Below are positions 59,001-61,099 of a DNA stretch of 64,000 nucleotides, one piece after another. A program made the translations under genes and the position numbers. The notes under the pieces were generated by a model. That model did no database searches. It was not told where the DNA came from and worked only from the letters and a program-made list of their open reading frames with translations. Location of the stretch: NCBI GenBank assembly GCA_009760855.2, contig WPIO01000061.1, positions 2,230,001 through 2,294,000 of the forward strand, written 5' to 3'. How positions within the stretch are numbered: the first letter of the stretch is position 1; the number at the start of each line of letters is the position of its first letter. The DNA is from Cristatella mucedo (Eukaryota > Bryozoa > Phylactolaemata > Cristatellidae).

Positions 59001-60368
59001 GTTGCATCTCCGATTGCCAGAGCTCATTGTTGGCAGTGCCGCTTGTTTCTAGTTCACTGTTGGCAGAATATGTGGGTCAGCATGAGGAGAGCGAGATAGT
59101 AACTGCTTCTTTGGGCAGCAGGCAATGTCTCCTGGAGGAACACGATTGCTGCTGATCAGTGACTCGTTTTGCCCTCTTTCTCTCGCAGAGCTCTCCAGTT
59201 TCACTAGCCTTTGTGGCATGCTGTTCATTTGCTGTGGACAGCTAGTGGAGTCCCTTCTAAATTGAAATTTACACACGACATCGCATGGTTGGCTGCCGAG
59301 TTTGGCAGCTACTTTATGATGTATGCTTAAGGTTTTGCACGACTTTTGGTTGCAGCCTAACATAGCCATGTTCTGACTTGGCTTGCTTTTGGTTGATGGT
59401 TACCGCGGACTTCATTGACGGCGCAATGGACGAGCTTTGTCCCTAGCGAACCCTTCTCTGAGACTGAGCAGGCTGCACAACAGCTCGATGAGTTCTCATT
59501 CTTGCCTCTGGTATTACACTAAAAAACTCCTCAAGCCATCGGGTGATGTGGAAAGTCGTGTGGCAAGATGGCGAGTGTCTGACTGTCCATCAGCTTGGCT
59601 TCCGGTATTTGTTGCCCCTTGCCAAGCCCTTGTTTCGGTACTGCACAAGTGGCGACAGCCAAAACAAGATGAAGTATCCGAACCCCTTTGGTAACTAACC
59701 GTGAGGAGGCTTGCGCTTTCTGTAGACAGACCAATAAGCGCTTCTTGCTGGCACGGATTGTCTCGACGAGCGCCGTCCACCGGCTTGCAGGTGCCGCTGC
59801 GTGTGCCTGGTATGCGCTGCCTTTCAGGGCGCCATCATACGGAAGCAGCAGCCGTGCTTCCTGCCCTCCTCTTCTGACTCCTGCAGGTGATCACGGAAAC
59901 GCTGGGTCTCGAGAGACGCAATCGCGTCCTCTCCGGCCTGTACATGGGCCGCTCGGACACTGCTCTAATGGTGCGGCAGGCGTCGCTGCACGTGTGGAAG
60001 GTGGTGGTCAGCAACACGCCTCGCACCCTGCGCGAGATACTACCCACCCTGTTCACTCTGCTGCTCGGCTGCTTGGCGAGCACGAGCTACGACAAACGAG
60101 AGGTGAGCCGCCTGCCGCTACCCCTGCTGCCGCCGCCGCAGCAGTCCGCTCGCTGCAACTTGACGCGCCTCACGGCCCGGTCGTTGCGTCACCTGCACCG
60201 CAGGTGGCCGCCAGGACGCTCGGCGACGTCGTGAGGAAGCTGGGCGAGAGGGTGCTGCCCGAAATACTGCCGATCCTCGAGAGAGGCCTCGAGTCGGCCG
60301 ACACCGATCAGCGGCAGGGCGTGTGCATCGGCCTGTGCGAAATCATGAAGTCGACAAGCAAGGACCAC
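13537..60368 (+). CDS. GCN1: GCN1, activator of the eIF2-alpha kinase GCN2 (35 exons, 3' end outside window)
   Basis: Cytosolic HEAT-repeat scaffold that binds stalled or collided ribosomes and, with GCN20, relays amino-acid starvation to the kinase GCN2 (established for the family). I assembled 35 exons by reading splice sites. All introns are GT-AG, phases are compatible throughout, and the coding total of 6,015 bases is exactly 2,005 codons. Similarity to animal GCN1 is continuous from near the N-terminus. It includes hallmark blocks such as [20 protein letters not shown] (exon 26), [17 protein letters not shown] (exon 30), [17 protein letters not shown] (exon 33) and [15 protein letters not shown] (exon 34). 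The eEF3-like HEAT region lies at about residues 1296-1950. Family members are usually about 2,600-2,700 residues, so roughly the last quarter, with the RWD-binding region, is missing. Introns range from 55 bases to about 4.5 kb and are full of LINE and SINE debris. Later exons are GC-rich. The call is secure; single exon edges are less so. Confidence 0.95.
13935..14124 (+). CDS. GCN1: GCN1 exon 2 (residues 32-95)
   Basis: The acceptor GTGTTGCAG precedes 13,935, and the split codon G|AG restores Glu. The [11 protein letters not shown] segment matches the family's N-terminal HEAT helix (RYRDAASRRAL in vertebrates). Donor GTGAGT is at 14,125, phase 2. Confidence 0.88.
14284..14473 (+). CDS. GCN1: GCN1 exon 3 (residues 95-158)
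   Basis: The acceptor CTTGGCAG gives the phase needed after exon 2. [11 protein letters not shown] and [10 protein letters not shown] match family positions that read LALTWTCLLV and LTKLWKEN. Donor GTAAAC is at 14,474, phase 0. The preceding intron is only 159 bases. Confidence 0.88.
14600..15430. other. Intron 3, unrecognised part
   Basis: Part of the 2.3 kb intron between exons 3 and 4. No coding similarity or repeat family seen. Confidence 0.5.
15431..15528 (+). repeat. Two tandem 49-base units
   Basis: 15,431-15,479 and 15,480-15,528 differ at only a few positions. Each begins AATGTTCTTTAGAAGTGC and ends TTAGCTGC(A/T)GT. Confidence 0.9.
15683..15900 (+). mobile_element. LINE family A 3' UTR fragment
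   Basis: Contains GTGATTCGTTCTTTGTGTGC, the AACCACACTTGCATGCTCAC motif, and a tail of AGAAAGATATTACGTTCTGT followed by ATT units. UTR only. Confidence 0.7.
16478..16680 (-). repeat. SINE A (tRNA-derived), minus, with internal duplication
   Basis: The complement reads from a tRNA-like head (box-B-like GGGATCGAGCCC) to the tail CTGAATAGAGA...TTCTCTTAGGGCGC. A 48-base internal segment is duplicated (16,514-16,561 and 16,562-16,609). Confidence 0.65.
16806..16940 (+). CDS. GCN1: GCN1 exon 4 (residues 159-203)
   Basis: 45 in-frame codons between CTTTTAG and GTAGGT, phase 0 at both ends. The text [14 protein letters not shown] aligns with the N-terminal segment after the LWKEN motif. Similarity is moderate, but length and phase fit exactly. 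Confidence 0.85.
17620..17712 (+). mobile_element. LINE family A tail fragment
   Basis: CTTTACAGCAAATG, then AGAGATTGAGTTCTCTGAGGG and (ATT)n. The 3' tip only. Confidence 0.65.
18885..19000 (-). mobile_element. Degenerate LINE family A tail
   Basis: AATAATAGTATTAATAGAAA, then GCCCTAAAAGAACCAAATCT, the complement of the family A tail. Confidence 0.5.
19133..19201 (+). CDS. GCN1: GCN1 exon 5 (residues 204-226)
   Basis: Small 23-codon exon, phase 0 to phase 0, with GACTTAG before it and GTAAGC after it. [20 protein letters not shown] parallels the vertebrate KSALLDFYMKNILMSK stretch. Confidence 0.85.
19336..19444 (+). CDS. GCN1: GCN1 exon 6 (residues 227-263)
   Basis: TTTGTAG precedes the exon. 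LLRSPEIV matches the conserved LLRSPENV motif. I chose donor GTATGT at 19,445 over a GTGATG 16 bases downstream, because only the former joins exon 7 in frame and gives the family's spacing. Confidence 0.9.
19811..19885 (+). CDS. GCN1: GCN1 exon 7 (residues 263-288)
   Basis: GTTTTAG acceptor, GTACGT donor at 19,886, phase 1 at both ends. [12 protein letters not shown] matches the family's TLDLSQYAMDIV. Confidence 0.92.
19925..20068 (+). repeat. SINE B copy
   Basis: Box-B-like GTGGGTTTGAGTCCTGC followed by GCTGCTGCTATATAAATGAG and GCTGTTAA, matching the better copy at 22,705-22,857. Confidence 0.6.
20255..20490 (-). mobile_element. LINE family A 3' end
   Basis: (AAT)n, then the complement of the stem-loop and UTR (GCGCACTCAGAGAACTCAAT, ATTTGCTGCAAAGGGAAATG). 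UTR only. Confidence 0.75.
20495..20830 (-). mobile_element. Degenerate LINE family A 3' end
   Basis: Tail words (GCCCTAAGATAACTAAATCT) and UTR words are followed by sequence resembling the antisense of the ORF end (ACTTCTTTTTAAATGTCACA). Poorly conserved. Confidence 0.45.
20875..21012 (+). repeat. SINE A (tRNA-derived)
   Basis: Box-A-like TTTGGTCTAGCGGTCAAGG and box-B-like GGGCCCGAGCCCC with tRNA spacing, then a tail GAAGCGCCTGAATAGAGATT...TTCTCTTGGGGTGC shared with LINE family A. Confidence 0.8.
21517..21645 (+). CDS. GCN1: GCN1 exon 8 (residues 288-331)
   Basis: CTTGCAG acceptor after a run of C, GTGAGT donor at 21,646, phase 1 at both ends. AQCSDSEAV matches ARQCSDSSAM in vertebrates. 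Confidence 0.92.
21900..22115 (-). mobile_element. LINE family A 3' end
   Basis: AATAATAAG, then AGCACCCTCAGATAACCGAA and UTR words (GTTAGAGGTGGCAGGCAC). UTR only, diverged. Confidence 0.65.
22346..22418 (+). repeat. (GT)n microsatellite, about 36 units
   Basis: Uninterrupted GT dinucleotides in intron 8. Frames reading through it are artefacts. Confidence 0.98.
22705..22857 (+). repeat. SINE B (tRNA-derived), best copy
   Basis: Head with box-A-like TGGCCCACTACGTTAGG and box-B-like GGGCTCGAAACC, then AAGGCTCTTCTGCTGCTATA and GAGGCTGTT. The tail differs from SINE A. Confidence 0.7.
22860..24300. other. Intron 8, AT-rich, mostly unrecognised
   Basis: No gene seen. Segments at about 23,715-23,765 and 24,045-24,095 share words (GTTTGATT.CAGTATGATT), suggesting an old local duplication. 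Confidence 0.45.
24305..24570 (-). mobile_element. LINE family A 3' end, diverged
   Basis: AATAATAATAATAAAG, then an antisense tail (CACTGAGAGAACAAAATCGC) and UTR-like sequence. Confidence 0.6.
25152..25304 (+). CDS. GCN1: GCN1 exon 9 (residues 331-382)
   Basis: GTGCAG acceptor, GTACGT donor at 25,305, phase 1 at both ends. It opens with the highly conserved GSEGKLTVV block. Confidence 0.95.
26100..26760 (-). mobile_element. LINE family B 3' end, split by a family A insertion
   Basis: The complement of the family B tail (AATGTAATGTATCTCCATCT, GTAACTCCACAAAGCG) at 26,100-26,284 resumes at 26,575-26,760 (GACCGCTGAAAAGGACGAGC, CCTGCAGAGCTAAAGCTTCT). The intact copy at 27,205-27,690 shows both halves contiguous. 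Confidence 0.85.
26285..26574 (-). mobile_element. LINE family A 3' end nested in family B
   Basis: (TAA)n at 26,285-26,318, a stem-loop complement and a family A UTR, inserted between GTTGAGGTA and GTGAGTAG of the host element. Confidence 0.85.
27205..27690 (-). mobile_element. LINE family B 3' end with open C-terminal frame
   Basis: An uninterrupted 143-codon - strand frame (27,256-27,687) gives [40 protein letters not shown] and [12 protein letters not shown], the family B C-terminus, followed by its tail. The open frame suggests recent insertion. It lies in intron 9. Confidence 0.85.
27911..28105 (+). CDS. GCN1: GCN1 exon 10 (residues 382-447)
   Basis: CGTTTCAG acceptor and GTTTTT donor at 28,106 (weak consensus), phase 1 at both ends. 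VHEGTLV and [13 protein letters not shown] match the family's VHEGTLV and FTMEVPKKLTEWF. Confidence 0.93.
28545..28615 (+). mobile_element. LINE family A tail
   Basis: CTGCCTAGAAGGAGATTTAG, then CTTAGGGCGC and ATTATTACTATTATT. 3' tip only. Confidence 0.6.
28620..29775. other. Intron 10, unrecognised part
   Basis: No coding similarity. TG-rich stretch at 29,620-29,715. Confidence 0.5.
29780..29960 (+). mobile_element. LINE family A C-terminal fragment
   Basis: Bases match the region coding NSAARLV...HWLP...IDFKV (CGGCAGCTAGGCTTGTTCAT, GTGCATCGACTTCAAGGTTA) with frameshifts. It ends just before exon 11. Confidence 0.65.
30061..30216 (+). CDS. GCN1: GCN1 exon 11 (residues 447-499)
   Basis: TTCTTGTAG acceptor, GTGAGT donor at 30,217, phase 1 at both ends. 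[13 protein letters not shown] matches [25 protein letters not shown] follows. Confidence 0.93.
30425..30760 (+). mobile_element. LINE family A RT-region fragment
   Basis: CGACGATAAAACCAACTTTAA encodes a NDDKTNF-like motif, and the stretch near 30,680-30,740 encodes the [14 protein letters not shown] region seen at 46,660. Decayed. Confidence 0.6.
30761..32000. other. Unidentified repeat-like block in intron 11
   Basis: Contains CCCCCAAAATGGCCGCCAAT and repeated short frames on the - strand (97 codons at 30,752-31,045; 115 codons at 31,090-31,437). No family recognised. Its uniform base composition suggests a mobile element. Confidence 0.3.
32001..32800. other. Intron 11, unrecognised part
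   Basis: No gene or repeat family recognised. Contains a C run at 32,757-32,764. Confidence 0.45.
32810..33215 (+). mobile_element. LINE family A fragment split by a SINE
   Basis: [20 protein letters not shown] near 32,830-32,890, then HIDFCN. It breaks in the AAKLV motif at about 32,985 and resumes at about 33,122 (CTGTACTGGCTCTCCCATCA). Confidence 0.7.
32990..33120 (-). repeat. SINE B nested in LINE family A
   Basis: Begins TTTAACAGCCTCTTTTGTA, the complement of the SINE B tail, and continues to CTCGGGACCGAGGTCGTG, where the tRNA-like head would be. Confidence 0.55.
33460..33552 (+). CDS. GCN1: GCN1 exon 12 (residues 499-530)
   Basis: ATTTTCAG acceptor, GTGAGT donor at 33,553, phase 1 at both ends. 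[15 protein letters not shown] matches the family's VDEKKQVFTSEKFLV. Confidence 0.92.
33762..33837 (+). CDS. GCN1: GCN1 exon 13 (residues 530-555)
   Basis: ATTGCAG acceptor, GTATGT donor at 33,838, phase 1 in and 2 out. [14 protein letters not shown] matches LTERLFLDHPHRLT. Confidence 0.92.
34250..34490 (+). pseudogene. LINE family A RT fragment
   Basis: Translation in pieces: [15 protein letters not shown], then [11 protein letters not shown] and IIFTDY, i.e. the AFDTIDH and GVPQGSVLGPLLF region with losses. It lies in intron 13. Confidence 0.6.
34829..34988 (+). CDS. GCN1: GCN1 exon 14 (residues 555-608)
   Basis: TTTGCCAG acceptor. [20 protein letters not shown] matches VRRQAQQTVRKLLSSLGGFK. 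Two donors keep the frame: GTCGGT at 34,989 (used here) or GTCAAG six bases earlier, so the last two codons are uncertain. Confidence 0.88.
35440..35570 (+). repeat. SINE A (tRNA-derived)
   Basis: Best box A of the family (TGGCCCAGTGGTTAAGG), box-B-like GGGCTTGAGCAT, then TGAAGTGCCTGAATAGAGAT...TTCTCTTAGGATGC and an ATT-rich end. Confidence 0.8.
35575..35790 (-). pseudogene. Tc1/mariner-like transposase N-terminal remnant
   Basis: Minus-strand text [20 protein letters not shown] plus GQIAAVIN matches the helix-turn-helix start of Tc1/mariner transposases (usual pattern: G..ial...G.S...IA). After a frameshift the other frame gives PKSTVSYN, the expected next helix. Only about 70 codons remain and no inverted repeats were found. 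Confidence 0.5.
35870..39380. other. Intron 14, mostly unrecognised
   Basis: Holds a G run (35,985-35,997), a degenerate family A tail complement near 37,505-37,600 and a (GA)n repeat. No gene recognised. Confidence 0.5.
37993..38028 (+). repeat. (GA)n microsatellite
   Basis: About 18 uninterrupted GA units followed by GATGGAGATGGAG. Confidence 0.95.
39461..39647 (+). CDS. GCN1: GCN1 exon 15 (residues 609-671)
   Basis: Phase 0 acceptor GACCAG (weak pyrimidine tract), donor GTGACC at 39,648. [14 protein letters not shown] and [10 protein letters not shown] match the family's VLQEALCVISGVPG and MLIISHHPSLV. It follows the longest intron, about 4.5 kb. Confidence 0.85.
40174..40495 (+). CDS. 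GCN1: GCN1 exon 16 (residues 671-778)
   Basis: Largest exon seen. Acceptor CTTTCAG, donor GTATGT at 40,496, phase 1 in and 2 out. Segments [32 protein letters not shown] and CDTSVLEK follow the order of vertebrate LSPDRVLPQL, LVTREEFAIMQTPAGEL and YDKSII. Confidence 0.9.
40573..40615 (+). repeat. Left copy of a 43-base direct repeat
   Basis: GTCACCTTATTGTCAAGTGC followed by CTGTGCTGCTGCTACTGC. It recurs with two substitutions at 41,662-41,705. Confidence 0.85.
40705..40762 (-). repeat. SINE B tail fragment
   Basis: GATTTAACAGCCTCATTTAT, then GCAGAAGAGCCTTA, the complement of the SINE B tail. Confidence 0.55.
41130..41357 (+). mobile_element. LINE family B 3' end, plus arm of an inverted pair
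   Basis: CTGCCGACTATGGCTCATCC through GGTCTTTATGACTTTGT, as in the copy at 10,230-10,440. Confidence 0.8.
41358..41635 (-). mobile_element. LINE family B 3' end, minus arm of an inverted pair
   Basis: AATGTAATGTATCTTCGTCT, then CCACAAAGTCATAAAGACC through the antisense of the same 3' end. It is tail-to-tail with the previous element. Confidence 0.82.
41662..41705 (+). repeat. Right copy of the 43-base direct repeat
   Basis: Matches 40,573-40,615. The block between holds SINE and LINE B fragments. Confidence 0.85.
41768..41887 (+). repeat. SINE A, rearranged
   Basis: Box-A-like TTTGGCCCAGTGGTATTCG and box-B-like GGGCTCGAGCAG, then GCATATGTGAAGCAC and a degraded tail. Confidence 0.6.
41888..42020 (-). 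mobile_element. LINE family A UTR fragment
   Basis: TTTAGAACCTCTTTCTAGGC and GGTTAGAGGCGACATGCACA are family A antisense UTR words. It abuts the tail of SINE A. Confidence 0.6.
42021..43255. other. Intron 16, unrecognised part
   Basis: No coding similarity. Open frames here are short and overlap exon 17 only by chance extension. Confidence 0.5.
43264..43354 (+). CDS. GCN1: GCN1 exon 17 (residues 778-808)
   Basis: ATTGTAG acceptor, GTTAGC donor at 43,355. [20 protein letters not shown] matches the charged helix MKRENKAYSFKEQIIELELK of GCN1. Confidence 0.92.
43573..43677 (+). CDS. GCN1: GCN1 exon 18 (residues 809-843)
   Basis: CTTACCAG acceptor, GTAGCC donor at 43,678, phase 0 at both ends. 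[20 protein letters not shown] continues the charged, probably helical segment (family LTSKQKEMLQAQLDREAQVR). Confidence 0.92.
44169..44361 (+). CDS. GCN1: GCN1 exon 19 (residues 844-908)
   Basis: TTTTTCCAG acceptor, GTGAGC donor at 44,362, phase 0 in and 1 out. [20 protein letters not shown] and SLSGCAF correspond to the family's YIPVLVDSFLPLLKSPLA and SLAACVM. Confidence 0.87.
44417..44495 (+). CDS. GCN1: GCN1 exon 20 (residues 908-934)
   Basis: It starts after CGAG at 44,416, so the intron before it is only 55 bases. This is the only nearby acceptor that keeps phase, and it aligns [17 protein letters not shown] without a gap to RLKALGTLVSHVTLRLL. Donor GTGAGT is at 44,496, phase 2. Confidence 0.68.
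44572..44872 (+). CDS. GCN1: GCN1 exon 21 (residues 934-1034), 5' edge uncertain
   Basis: [18 protein letters not shown] matches PLSAPAFSLVFPFLKMVL; phase 0 donor GTCAGC is at 44,873. The best-looking acceptor is CATTGCAG (exon from 44,544), but that shifts the frame against exon 20. The weak CTGAG at 44,571 preserves it and is used here. Phase 0 acceptors at 44,548 and 44,551 also exist. Confidence 0.75.
45611..45835 (+). CDS. GCN1: GCN1 exon 22 (residues 1035-1109)
   Basis: GTTGCAG acceptor, GTAACG donor at 45,836, phase 0 at both ends. [24 protein letters not shown] and [13 protein letters not shown] match family GPELLPRVAMLRLL, SGDDGCAFA and LQSPCASVRETVL. Confidence 0.94.
45840..46590. 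other. Intron 22, 5' part, unrecognised
   Basis: Includes a short AGC repeat (45,872-45,887). No gene seen. Confidence 0.5.
46828..46907 (+). mobile_element. LINE family A tail-only insertion
   Basis: AAAGTGCCTAGAAAGAGATT through ATTATTCTTATTACTACTAG lies inside the coding frame of the older copy and replaces about 26 codons of it. Confidence 0.7.
47087..47545 (+). mobile_element. Younger 5'-truncated LINE family A nested in the older copy
   Basis: Near-identical to the 3,430-3,900 copy (CTATGCTCCCAAAGCCTGGA...), with stem-loop and (ATT)n tail at 47,530-47,545. The older copy's frame resumes directly after the tail. Confidence 0.82.
48086..48213 (+). CDS. GCN1: GCN1 exon 23 (residues 1110-1152)
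   Basis: TACTTCAG acceptor, GTAAGT donor at 48,214, phase 0 in and 2 out. [18 protein letters not shown] matches LWVVKFDKEEEIRKLAERLW. Confidence 0.92.
48822..49014 (+). CDS. GCN1: GCN1 exon 24 (residues 1152-1216)
   Basis: ATTTTTAAG acceptor, GTGAGT donor at 49,015. It contains the [20 protein letters not shown] stretch and the conserved LDQYKERLY end (family MEIYQEKLY). Confidence 0.93.
49020..50880. other. Intron 24, unrecognised
   Basis: No gene or repeat family recognised. Confidence 0.5.
50896..51132 (+). CDS. GCN1: GCN1 exon 25 (residues 1217-1295)
   Basis: CCTTGCAG acceptor, GTTGGT donor at 51,133, phase 0 at both ends. [15 protein letters not shown] and [14 protein letters not shown] match PPDQWEARCGLALAL and [14 protein letters not shown]. 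Confidence 0.96.
51423..51617 (+). CDS. GCN1: GCN1 exon 26 (residues 1296-1360), start of the eEF3-like HEAT block
   Basis: CTTTCAG acceptor, GTACGC donor at 51,618, phase 0. [20 protein letters not shown] and ALSTPSQP are near-identical to animal GCN1. Confidence 0.97.
52159..52405 (+). CDS. GCN1: GCN1 exon 27 (residues 1361-1443)
   Basis: TATGCAG acceptor, GTAGCT donor at 52,406, phase 1 out. [20 protein letters not shown] is the family's GAAYGLAGLVKGLGILSLKQ block. Confidence 0.97.
52690..52835 (-). repeat. SINE A (tRNA-derived), minus
   Basis: TTTATCTCTATTCAGGCGCC at its tail end, then GACCCACGACCTCGGTCAAC and CAAGCACCTTAACCTCTGGG (antisense head). Confidence 0.75.
52925..53332 (+). mobile_element. 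LINE family A 3' end
   Basis: CAGTTTACCAATACCTTGTA through GGAACTCACTCCCGACTTGT, then a full UTR, stem-loop and (ATT)n tail. It is 5'-truncated, with an almost intact UTR. Confidence 0.82.
53726..53962 (+). CDS. GCN1: GCN1 exon 28 (residues 1443-1522)
   Basis: TTGTGCAG acceptor, GTGCGT donor at 53,963, phase 1 at both ends. [20 protein letters not shown] and [20 protein letters not shown] are strongly conserved. Confidence 0.97.
53963..55019. other. Intron 28, unrecognised
   Basis: Purine-rich GA stretch at 54,197-54,232 and a C run at 54,425-54,433; no gene seen. Confidence 0.5.
55020..55199 (+). CDS. GCN1: GCN1 exon 29 (residues 1522-1582)
   Basis: TCATCCAG acceptor, GTAGGC donor at 55,200, phase 1 at both ends. 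[20 protein letters not shown] and [20 protein letters not shown] are conserved. Confidence 0.97.
55930..56150 (+). CDS. GCN1: GCN1 exon 30 (residues 1582-1655)
   Basis: CGCGCAG acceptor, GTGGGT donor at 56,151. [20 protein letters not shown] and [12 protein letters not shown] are near-identical to the family. The acceptor choice gives [10 protein letters not shown], exactly the expected spacing. Confidence 0.96.
56279..56472 (+). CDS. GCN1: GCN1 exon 31 (residues 1656-1720)
   Basis: GCTGCAG acceptor, GTGTGA donor at 56,473, phase 0 in and 2 out. [20 protein letters not shown] is conserved. The preceding intron is 128 bases. Confidence 0.96.
56633..56846 (+). CDS. GCN1: GCN1 exon 32 (residues 1720-1791)
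   Basis: TTGAAAAG acceptor (weak), GTGAGC donor at 56,847. [20 protein letters not shown] and [17 protein letters not shown] match the family closely. Confidence 0.96.
57383..57643 (+). CDS. GCN1: GCN1 exon 33 (residues 1792-1878)
   Basis: GCTGTAG acceptor, GTGCGT donor at 57,644, phase 0. [39 protein letters not shown] and EDDNFGTE are hallmark GCN1 blocks. Confidence 0.97.
58190..58645 (+). mobile_element. LINE family A C-terminal fragment, diverged
   Basis: [20 protein letters not shown] aligns with the HWLPVKQRIDFKVLSL motif. It ends in GAAAGAGATTTAATTTTAGT and ATT units. Confidence 0.7.
58650..59880. other. Intron 33, 3' part, unrecognised
   Basis: No family recognised. Open frames here run out of frame into exon 34. 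Confidence 0.5.
59887..60102 (+). CDS. GCN1: GCN1 exon 34 (residues 1879-1950)
   Basis: CCTGCAG acceptor, GTGAGC donor at 60,103, phase 0. [20 protein letters not shown] and [20 protein letters not shown] are near-identical to animal GCN1. Confidence 0.97.
60204..60368 (+). CDS. GCN1: GCN1 exon 35 (residues 1951-2005), last exon in window
   Basis: CACCGCAG acceptor after a 101-base intron, GTATGT donor at 60,369, phase 0. [20 protein letters not shown] and [19 protein letters not shown] are conserved. The next expected block (family VLFFSESLVPTARKAL) was not found before 64,000. Confidence 0.96.
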
Positions 60369-60799
60369 GTATGTCTGCTGCTTCTGTCCAGGCGCAATGT
60401 TGCTGCTGCCTCCACCACGTGCCGCCTACGGTGCCGGCCTCGAGACAAAAGAGTCAAAAGGCAGGCTCCGCAAGTGCCGGCTCAAGGCTGCATTGCCGGC
60501 CTCAAGCGTCACAGCCAGTGCGGGGGGGGGGGGGGGCTTTGACCTTCTTCCTGTTGTCGGCCTTGACCGTTTGTCGCTTCAGCCACGCTAGGCTTGTTGG
60601 CCACGGCTGTGCCGGTGGAGGGTGTTCACGGTAGTGCACTGTCTTGTCATGTCGGTCAGCTATGCTGAGACTAAGGCGATGGGCTGTGTGCAATGCGACC
60701 AACTACGATAGGGTGTTGCACAAGTTTACGTTTGATTAGCCGTCCTAGTCCTCACGTGCGCTGAGCCACCTGCCCAACTCTCCAGTCTTTTGCATCTCA

Positions 60800-60946
60800 G
60801 CCTGTTCTTGGTGTGCTTACGCGTGCAAAAAACGTGCTTACTATCACTACCCTATTGATATGCTTACATTCTGAGCATATATACAGCGCCTGGAGAAATA
60901 TTTAGTTCTCTTAGGGTTCTACGTAAATGTTCCATGATTATTATTA
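60800..60946 (+). mobile_element. LINE family A-like 3' UTR fragment
   Basis: AGCATATATACAGCGCCTGG, then ATATTTAGTTCTCTTAGGGT and ATTATTATTAG, immediately followed by a SINE A copy. Confidence 0.6.
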
Positions 60947-61098
60947 GTTGGTTTGGTCTAGCGGTTAAGGTGCTCGCCCCGATCGAGGTCTGACTGAGGT
61001 CGTGGGCTCGAGCCCTGAGGCATATGTGGAGCGCCTGAATATAGATTAAGTTCTCTTGGGGCGCTATATAAATGAATTATTAATATTATTATTATTTA
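60947..61098 (+). repeat. SINE A (tRNA-derived), most complete copy
   Basis: Box A (TTTGGTCTAGCGGTTAAGG), box B (GGGCTCGAGCCC), the central CATATGTGGAGCGCCTGAAT, tail GATTAAGTTCTCTTGGGGCG and an (ATT)-rich end. Confidence 0.85.
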
Positions 61099-61099
61099 T

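Noticed and set aside
59688-60542. 284-codon open frame, the longest in the window
   Set aside because: It contains exon 35 in frame by chance, but the rest is intron and exon 34 in the wrong frame.
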